DNA from: Pseudomonas sp. MUP55
GTDB taxonomy: Bacteria; Pseudomonadota; Gammaproteobacteria; Pseudomonadales; Pseudomonadaceae
Reading direction: 5' to 3'
Length of the DNA stretch: 64,000 nt
Assembly: GCF_034043515.1 (NCBI RefSeq)
Contig: NZ_CP138214.1
Location: 2,728,001-2,792,000, forward strand
This document shows positions 8,442 to 16,900 of the stretch, one piece after another; the stretch's first letter is position 1, and every line of letters begins with the position of its first letter. The notes under the pieces were generated by a model that saw only the letters and a list, made by a program, of their open reading frames with translations, was not told the origin of the DNA and made no database searches. Position numbers and translations under genes: made by a program.

Positions 8442-8624
8442 TAGTCTCCTAGAGGGGTCTAAGAAACCGGGGGGAAATTAAGTGTAGGAAATTTCTCACG
8501 CGCCCTTGAACTTTAATGAGCAACAGTAGCTCATAGGGGAGTTGCCTGTCAGAGGCAATTCTTGCAGATCACGTGCCGTTCTGGTGCATGCTGCACCCGC
8601 AGGAAGATTTCACAGGGATGCGAA
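8428..8624. promoter_or_regulatory. Leader region of the TpsB-acyltransferase-TpsA operon
   Basis: The 200 bases before tpsB should hold the operon promoter. A small hairpin, TTGCCT (8542-8547) pairing with AGGCAA (8553-8558), is followed by TTCTTGC. TTGAAC at 8506-8511 is a possible -35, but no good -10 at proper spacing was found. Confidence 0.35.
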
Positions 8625-10403
8625 ATGAAAGTATGCTTCCGGCCAAGGGAGTACCTGGCCCGTTTCGGTACGTTGTACTTGCCTGTTAGAAAACTGCCAC
8701 CGTCCCTTCATTCGGTGGCCGTATTGTTGTTCGGTTTGATCAGCAGTTTCGGCGTGCAGGCCGCTGACCCTCCCGCACCTGCCCAACAGTTGCTATTGCA
8801 GCAGGACCGCGAGCGAGCATTGCGCGAGCAACTTGAGCCGTCGCCGGATGTGCGCCTTGAGGCGCCGCCCTCATCCTCCGCCAGGGTTTTGCTCGAGAAG
8901 CGCGAATCCCCCTGTTTCCTGATTCTTCAGGTCGTCTTGAACGGCGAGTTGGCTGAAGATTTTCAATGGGCACTGCGCAGCGCCGATCCCAAAAATGACC
9001 CGGCCACCGGTCAATGTCTGGGTGCGCAAGGCATCAACCTGACGATGAAGCGAATCCAGAATGCAATCATCGAGCGCGGGTTTGTCACGACACGCGTGCT
9101 TGCACCGCCTCAGGATTTAAACAGCGGTGTGCTGCAACTGACCCTGATTCCGGGGCGTATTCATTCCATCCGCTTCGCCGAAGGCACCTCTACCCGAGCC
9201 AATGCCTGGAACGCGGTGCCTGCCAAAACAGGTGACCTGCTGAACCTGCGTGATCTTGAGCAAGCGTTGGAAAACTTCAAACGCGTGCCCACGGCTGAGG
9301 CGGATATCCAAATCGCCGCGACCCAGGGGATGGACGCAAAGCCGGGCGACAGTGACCTGGTTATCGCGTGGAAACAGGCACTTCCCGTGCGTTTGAGCGT
9401 GTCGGTAGATGATTCGGGAACCGACGCCACAGGTAAATACCTGGGTTCGGCTTCGGTGTCGTTGGACAACCTGCTGAGCCTGAACGATTTGTTCTACGCC
9501 AGCTTCAACCACGACTTGGGCGGGGGGGACGCGGGTAATCGTGGTTCCAAGGGCCATACCTTGCACTACTCTGTCCCCTACGGTTATTGGCTGTTTGGCG
9601 TCACGTCCAGCGAGTATGACTATCACCAGACGGTCGCTGGGGCCAACCAGACTTACAAGTACACCGGAGAAAGCAAAAACAACGACATCAGTGCGTCTCG
9701 CTTGCTGTATCGCGATGCCGTGCGCAAAACCACGCTGAGGCTCAGTGGCTGGACGCGCACTTCGCAAAACTATATCGACGATACCGAGATCGAAATTCAG
9801 CGCCGACGCATGGCAGGCTGGGCGCTGGGGCTGAGTCATCGGGAGTTCATCGGTACCGCCACGCTCGATCTGGGCACCAGCTATCGCCGGGGCACAGGTG
9901 CGCGCAACGCAATCGCTGCGCCTGAGGAGGCGTTTGACGAAGGGACCTCGCGTTCGCAGATCATCAACGCCGACGCGCAATTTTCCGTACCGTTTGGCCT
10001 TGCCACGCAGCGCTTGCGTTACACCGCGGCCTGGCGTGCGCAGTGGAACCGCACGGCGTTGGTGCCGCAGGATCGTTTCTCGATCGGCGGGCGCTACAGC
10101 GTGCGCGGGTTTGACGGTGAAAATATTTTGTCGGCAGACCGTGGTTGGCTGGTGCGTAACGACCTCGGCCTGGCGCTGGGCAACTCCGGGCAGGAAACCT
10201 ACCTGGGTGTTGACTACGGCAAGGTGGGCGGCCCTTCAAGCCAATACCTCATTGGTGATCATCTGGCCGGGTACGTGGTGGGGTTGCGCGGTGGCTACCG
10301 GCAAGTGTCTTACGACGTGTTTGTCGGTCAACCGATCAGCAAACCCAAGGGCTTCGAGACTGCCAGTACCACGGCAGGTTTCAGCCTGACGTGGTCGATG
10401 TGA
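8625..10403 (+). CDS. TpsB outer-membrane transporter (ShlB/FhaC/CdiB family)
   Basis: A 592-residue two-partner-secretion transporter that should export the TpsA protein encoded downstream. From the ATG at 8625 there is a long signal peptide with a hydrophobic core at about 31-42 and cleavage after VQA near 46. A POTRA region follows (CFLILQVVLNGEL, ITMKRIQN-like NLTMKRIQNAIIERGFVTTR, IPGRIHSIRF), then a 16-strand-type barrel that includes the signature YSVRGFDGE, with VRGF at 493-496, and ends in aromatic GFSLTWSM. A frame extension to 8562 lacks a signal sequence, so it was not used. The next gene starts 9 bases after its stop, indicating an operon. Confidence 0.93.
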   Translation: MKVCFRPREYLARFGTLYLPVRKLPPSLHSVAVLLFGLISSFGVQAADPPAPAQQLLLQQDRERALREQLEPSPDVRLEAPPSSSARVLLEKRESPCFLILQVVLNGELAEDFQWALRSADPKNDPATGQCLGAQGINLTMKRIQNAIIERGFVTTRVLAPPQDLNSGVLQLTLIPGRIHSIRFAEGTSTRANAWNAVPAKTGDLLNLRDLEQALENFKRVPTAEADIQIAATQGMDAKPGDSDLVIAWKQALPVRLSVSVDDSGTDATGKYLGSASVSLDNLLSLNDLFYASFNHDLGGGDAGNRGSKGHTLHYSVPYGYWLFGVTSSEYDYHQTVAGANQTYKYTGESKNNDISASRLLYRDAVRKTTLRLSGWTRTSQNYIDDTEIEIQRRRMAGWALGLSHREFIGTATLDLGTSYRRGTGARNAIAAPEEAFDEGTSRSQIINADAQFSVPFGLATQRLRYTAAWRAQWNRTALVPQDRFSIGGRYSVRGFDGENILSADRGWLVRNDLGLALGNSGQETYLGVDYGKVGGPSSQYLIGDHLAGYVVGLRGGYRQVSYDVFVGQPISKPKGFETASTTAGFSLTWSM

Positions 10404-10412
10404 GGGTTTGCC

Positions 10413-10919
10413 ATGCAACTCGATAACCTTGAGCTGATCGCGCCGGCGTTCAGCGAAGAGCCATGGAACGAGGCCCAGGCGCTGGGTGCCGCCGTATGGC
10501 TGTGGATGCACTCGGCGAGCCATCGCGATGTGCCGCTGCACACCCTGAACGCGCTGCTGTTGCCAGCTATTGCCAACCGCCAGTTCATCATCGGCTACGA
10601 ATCGGGGCGCCCGGTGTTTTACGCCGCCTGGTGTTGGTTCAGCGTCGAGGCCGAGCAGCGGTATGTGCAAAATCCTGCCATCAGCCTGCCTGCGCACGAC
10701 TGGAACAGCGGCGAGCGACTGTGGTTCCTGGACTGGGTGACGCCTTTTGGTCACAGCGCCCGCCTTGCACGCTTAGTGCAGCGCCATTTGTTTGCCGACA
10801 GCCGGTTCAGCGCTCTGTATCACCGGGGCAACGAGCGCGGGTTACGGATCAAGCGGTTTCAAGGTGCTGCTCTGGCGCGCTTGAAGTGGCCGACCGCGGC
10901 CGTTGCCCGCCAATCGTAG
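10413..10919 (+). CDS. HlyC/CdiC-like toxin-activating lysine acyltransferase
   Basis: A 168-residue member of the RTX-toxin acyltransferase family. It aligns by eye to HlyC: WLWMHSASHRD with the catalytic-type His37, ALLLPAIANRQFIIGYE, then DWNSGERLWFLDWVTPFGH with Asp107. In this family an acyl chain is moved from acyl carrier protein to a lysine of a secreted protein, in the cytoplasm before export. Here the only plausible substrate is the exoprotein encoded 41 bp downstream. Some CDI loci have a cdiB-C-A order in which the acyltransferase lipidates CdiA. RBS GAGGGTTTGCC overlaps the tpsB stop. Family assignment is strong; the substrate is inferred from position. Confidence 0.9.
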   Translation: MQLDNLELIAPAFSEEPWNEAQALGAAVWLWMHSASHRDVPLHTLNALLLPAIANRQFIIGYESGRPVFYAAWCWFSVEAEQRYVQNPAISLPAHDWNSGERLWFLDWVTPFGHSARLARLVQRHLFADSRFSALYHRGNERGLRIKRFQGAALARLKWPTAAVARQS

Positions 10920-10960
10920 TACTTGTCGCATTTTAGAGCTTTCAAGACACAGGGATCGTC

Positions 10961-13900
10961 ATGAACAAACACCTCTACAGGATCGTTTTCAACAAAGCCC
11001 GTGGCCTGCTGATGGTAGTGGCCGAAAACGTGCTGGGCAGCAAAAAAGCCTCAGGCACCGGGATCGGTGTCGCCCCTGTCGTCTTGAACACTGTGCTGAC
11101 ACTGCGTCCCCTGCGGTTCTCATTGATGGCGGCGTTGGGCTTGATCACATTGGCCTCGCCGCTGGCCTGGGGCGATATTGTGGCTGACCGTGGCGCTGCG
11201 CCCGGCCAGCAACCGGTGATTATCAACGCCGCAAACGGTGTGCCCCAAGTCAACATTCAGGCCCCGAGTGCGGCAGGGGTGTCACGTAACACCTACAGCC
11301 AGTTCGACGTTAATGCCCAAGGCGCGATCCTCAACAATGCGCGCACCAATACCCAAACTCAGCTGGGTGGCTGGATCGAGGGTAATGCGCATTTGGCCGG
11401 CGGTACGGCGCGGGTGATCCTTAATGAGGTCAACAGCAGCAACCCCAGCCAATTGCGTGGTTACATCGAAGTCGCCGGTGACCGAGCCCAGGTGGTGATC
11501 GCCAACCCGTCGGGCATCGCCTGTGACGGCTGTGGTTTTATCAACGCCAACCGTGCCACCTTGACCAGCGGCAGTGCGCAGATGCAGGACGGCCAATTGC
11601 AAGGCTACCGCGTTGAAAGCGGCAAGGTGGTAATCTCCGGCAAGGGCCTGGACGCATCGCAGACCGACTTTACCGATGTCATCGCACGCTCGGTCGAGGT
11701 CAATGCCGGTATCTGGGCCAAGGACCTGCGGGTGACCAGTGGCGCCAACCAGGTCAATGCCGACAATACCCAGGCTACGGTCATCAACGGTTCCGGCGAT
11801 AAGCCCCAGGTCGCCATTGACGTGGCGCAGCTGGGTGGCATGTATGCCGGCAAAATCAAGTTGGTGGGTACCGAAGCCGGCCTGGGCGTGCGCAATGCCG
11901 GGCAAATAGGTTCTAGTGCCGGCGATGTGGTCATCAGCGCCGACGGGCGCCTGGGCAACAGCGGGCAAATCAGCAGCAGTCAGAACCTGCAGGTGGACAG
12001 CCAGCTGGGCATCGATAACAGCGGTTCGCTGTACAGCAAGGGCACCGCGACGCTGTCCAGTCGTGGCGATATCAACAACCAAGGGGTGGTGGCTGCGCAG
12101 CAGGACTTGACCCTGACCGCCCAAACCATCGACAACGCCAGCAAGTCGATATTGGGTGCAGGTGTGGCAGCTGACGGCGCGGTTAGTGGCAATGGCGCAC
12201 TGCGCGTCAGCGCCAGCCAGACGCTCAAGCACCAAGGCTCGGCGATTGCTGCCGGGGATCTGCAGTTGAGCGCCGAGAACCTTGACCTCAATGCGAGTAA
12301 GACCGCTGCGCACAATGTCATGCTCACTGCCCGCACGGGCGGCGCTGACTTAAGCGGTGCAGCGTTGGACGCGACAGGGACGTTGAGCACAGCGGTGCGA
12401 CAAACCCTGACCACTGACAGTGCCAAAATCAACACCGAAGGTGTGCAATTGGCCGCCGGCAGCCTGTCCAACCGCCAAGGTGAAATCGTCCAGGTCGGCA
12501 AGGGCGCCACGGTGATTGCTGTGTCCGACAGCCTGGATAACACCGAAGGACGCATCGCCAGCAATGCGACCGACGTACGCCTTTCGGCGGCGCGCCTGTC
12601 CAATGCCAAGGGCAGGATCGAGCATGCCGGCACGGGCAGCCTGACCCTTCAGGGCCAGGCGCTGAAAGGTGCCCAAGGCAGCCTGCAGAGCAATGGTCTA
12701 CTGCAAGTCACCGTTGCCGACGCGGTACTGGACGGCGCCACCACCGTAGCCCGGCAGATTCAAATCGACGCCAACCAACTGTCCAATCGGCAGGGGAACA
12801 TCCTGCAGACCGGCGCGGGCACGTTGCGCATCAACACCCTGGGCCTGCTGGACAACACAGGCGCCACAGTGGCCAGTGACAGTGATATCAGCCTGACGGC
12901 TGATCGCTTGCTCAATCAAGGCGGCGCGGTTCAGGCGGCGGTGGCCGGCAACCTCAACGTCACCGCGCATACGCTGTTGGACAATAGTGCAGGCACGCTG
13001 GCCGCAGCCAAGGGCGCACAGTTGAGTACCGGGCAGTTGCTTAACGCGCAAGGCAAGATCACTGCGGGCGACAGCCTCACGCTGTCCGGCGGACAGGTGA
13101 ACAATGACCACGGCACGCTGGCGGCCATCGGCGCACTCAGTGTCAGCGCCGACGCATTGCGTAACCGGCAGGGCACCGTGGGTTCGGTCGGCGGGCCGCT
13201 GGTGCTGACGGTGAGCCAGGGCGCGTTCGATAACATCGGCGGTGTGGTGCAGGCCCGGCAAGGCGTGACAATTACCAGCCTGGGCCTGAATAACGACGAT
13301 GGGTTGATCAGTGGCGCGGCCTTGTTGCTCGACAGTGCCGGGCAAGGCCTGTCAAACCAGCGCGGCGCCATTATCGGCAGCGGCACCGTGGACCTGCGCA
13401 GTGGTGAGCTCAAGAACCAGGCCGGGCTTATCCAGGGTAGCGGTGCGATCACGCTCGACACCCATGGGCAAACGTTGACCAATACTGACTCGGGCAGCGC
13501 CAATGGCATCCTCGGGCAGGCCGGTATCACGCTGCGCTCCGGCAACCTGAACAACAACGCCGGCTTTATCGGCAGTAAAGGCGACGTGGCGATCCATGCC
13601 GCGCAGGTCGATAACCTCGACGCCGGTGTACTCAGCAGTGAAAAGAGCCTGCTGCTAACCGCTGGCGGCCTGAGCAATCGCGGCGGCCAGCTGCAGAGCC
13701 TGGGGAACGCGCGGCTGGATATCGGCAGCGGTCACCTCGATAACGTCGGCGGCCTGCTGCGTGCCGGGGGCACCTTGACGGTCGATGCAGGACAGTTGGA
13801 TAACCAGCAGACCCAAGGGAGCAACCAGGGCGTAGAGGGGCAGTCGTTAGCCCTGAACCTGGCGCAGTTGCTTAACCGCTCGGGTGCCATTCGTGCCGAC

Positions 13901-16900
13901 CAGTTGCTGAGCGTCAACAGTACCGGGCAGTTGGACAACAGTGCGGGCCTGATCTCGTCGAGCAAGCAAGTGTCGATCAACGCAGACCAAGCGCTGCTCA
14001 ACAGTGCCGGTACATTGATCGCCGGAGAACGGCTCGGCCTGACCAGCGCCAGCCTCAGTGGCGATGGCCGCGTGTTTAGCCTGGGCGACATCAGCCTCAA
14101 CCTGGCTTCGGGGTTGGTCAATACCGGCAAACTGCAAGCCAACGGTAATCTAGAGGTGACCCTGCAAGGCACGCTCGACAACCAGGGTGGGGTTCAGGCC
14201 GGCAAGCAATTGCGGGTATCGAGCGGTGGGGTTGAAAACCGCGCCAACGGTGAGATCAGTGCCGCGCAATTGACCCTCGATGTGGGGGATACCCTGAATA
14301 ACCGTGGCTTGATCGATGCCCAGATCACCCGAATCAATACCCAGGTGCTCAACAACCTGGGCAGCGGCCGTATTTATGGTGATCACGTATCCATTGCGGC
14401 GGGGCAACTGACCAATGATGTGGAAGATGCCCGAGCGGCCGTGATCGCCGCGCGCGAACGCCTGGACGTTGGCGTCGGGACGCTGGTCAACCGTGAGCAC
14501 GCCATGCTTTTCAGTGCCGGTGACTTGTTGATCGGCGGCGCGCTGGATGCCCAGGGCCAGGCCACCGGCCAGGCCGGGCTGGTGCATAACGCCAGCGCAA
14601 GTATCGAAGCACTCGGCGGGCTGAGCCTTAACAGTGCCGAGTTGCGAAATACCAACGAACACTTCAGCACCCAAGTGGTTGAGGTCAGCCGCGAAGGCGT
14701 CCAGGAGTTCCAGCACACCGGCTCTGCCAATCGCTATCGCCCGGATCAGATCTCACTCTACAACGACGAAGTCAGCCACTTGGTCAGCCCCGAGGGCGTG
14801 GCCGATAACTACAACCGCTACGACTACACTCGTACCACTACCCAGACCCAGATCCTCACCTCGGACCCGGGTGAAATCCTTTCCGGCGGCTCAATGCTGC
14901 TGACCGCCAATTCGGTGTTGAACGACAAGAGCCGGATCATCGCCGGCGGCACGTTGGTGGGCACTATCGGACAGCTCAACAACACCGAAGTCACCGGGCA
15001 GCAGACGGTGACGGACAGTGGCACGTTCAGCCATTTGTATCGCATCCATCGCAAGGGCCGTGACCGTCAGGGCCGTTCGACAGCCGCCTACAACCCGGCC
15101 GCCAGCGTCACGGATATTTTCCTGCGGCCAACCCAGTACCTGCAAAACACCGCCCCTACGGGCAGCGGCTTGCAACTTGGCACGCGCCTGACCAGTAGCG
15201 TCGATCAGGCTGTCGGCGGTGCCAGTGCGGCTAAGGTCAATGTGGGCAATGGCCGAGCGCCTGGCCCGGTGCTGGAAGTGGCGGCGCTGCAAGCGACGGC
15301 GGCGGGAGGCGTGGGTGAGTCAATCCGTACCGGCGGGCTTAATGTGCAGGTGCCGGACAACAGCCTGTTCCACCTCAATCCCCAGGCCAACTCGAACTAT
15401 CTGGTGGAGAGCGACCCGCGTTTCACCAGTTATCGCTCCTGGCTGTCTTCCAACTACATGCTGGACCGGCTGCAACTGGATCCGGGCCTGACCCTTACGC
15501 GGCTGGGCGATGGTTTCTATGAGCAAAAACTGATCCGCGAACAGATCGCCCAACTCACCGGCAGGCGCTTCCTCGACGGCTACGCCAATGATGAGACCCA
15601 GTACCGCACGTTGCTCGACAGTGCGCTGACCTACGCCGGCAAGTGGAACCTGGTGCCGGGTGTGGCGCTCAGCCCTGAGCAAATGGCCCAGTTGACCAGC
15701 GACATCGTCTGGTTGGTCAAGAAGGACGTGACCCTTGCCGACGGCAGCGTGACCCAGGCGTTGGTGCCGCAAGTGTATGTGCGGGTGCGCGACGGCGACC
15801 TGGATGGCTCCGGTGCACTGATGGCGGGCAACGTGGTCGACCTCAAGCTACAAGGCGACCTGGTTAACCGCGGCACGATCGCCGGGCGCAGCGTGCTGGC
15901 GATTTCCGCCGACAACCTGCAGAACCTGGGCGGGCGCCTGACCGGTGGCGTGGTGGAGGTAAAAGCCCGCACCGACTTGAACAACCTCGGCGGGTTGATC
16001 GATGCCTCCACGCGCTTGAACACGGTTGCCGGTCGCGATATCAACATGGTGTCCACCACGCGCAACACCGAAAGTGCCCAGGGCGCCGCCACGGGTATTT
16101 CGCGGGTTGCCGGGTTGTTTGTCTCCGATGCCAAGGGCGAACTGGTGGTGAACGCGGCGCGCGATATCAACCTGAGTGCGGCGCAGATCGTCAGTTCCGG
16201 CAAGGACGGCAAGACCACGGTGGTTGCTGGCCACGATATCAACCTGGGCACGGTGACCCAGAGCCGTGAACAAAGCGTGCAATGGAACGCCAGCAACTGG
16301 CGCAAGGACGCGAGCCGCACCGATGTCGGCAGTGTTATCCAGGGTGAGGGCGAGGTACGCCTGATCGCGGACAATGACCTCAATGCCCGAGGCGCCAAGG
16401 TTGTCAGCGAGCAGGGCGGGGTCACCGTTTCGACAGGCCGCGACGTCAATTTAAGCACCAGCCAGAGCTATAACTTTGTCGACGAGGCCCATAAGGTCAC
16501 CGGCAGTAACAGCTTGTTCTCCAGCAAGACCACCACAACCCGCGACACCGTGAGTGAAACCCGCGCACAGGCCACCACCCTCAGTGGCGAGACCGCGTGG
16601 GTCAAGGCCGACAATGACTTGAATGTGCGCGGCAGTAACGTGGTCTCCACCAGTGGCACCACCCTGGTGGCCGGGCACGATGTGAATGTGGTGGCCGCCA
16701 CCGACCAGCTCAGCGAACAGCACTTCAAGGAGGTCAAGCAAAGCGGGCTGTTCAGCGGTGGCGCCATCGCGGTGACCATCGGCAGCCAGCAGCGCAGCGA
16801 CAAAAACCGTACCGACAGTGAAACGGCGGCGGCCAGCACCATCGGCGCCACCGATGGCAACGTGAGTATCCTGGCCGGCAATGCCTACCGCCAGGTCGGC

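Noticed and set aside
11282..12313. Long minus-strand frames inside the exoprotein gene
   Set aside because: They mirror the repetitive exoprotein codons and have no recognisable domain.
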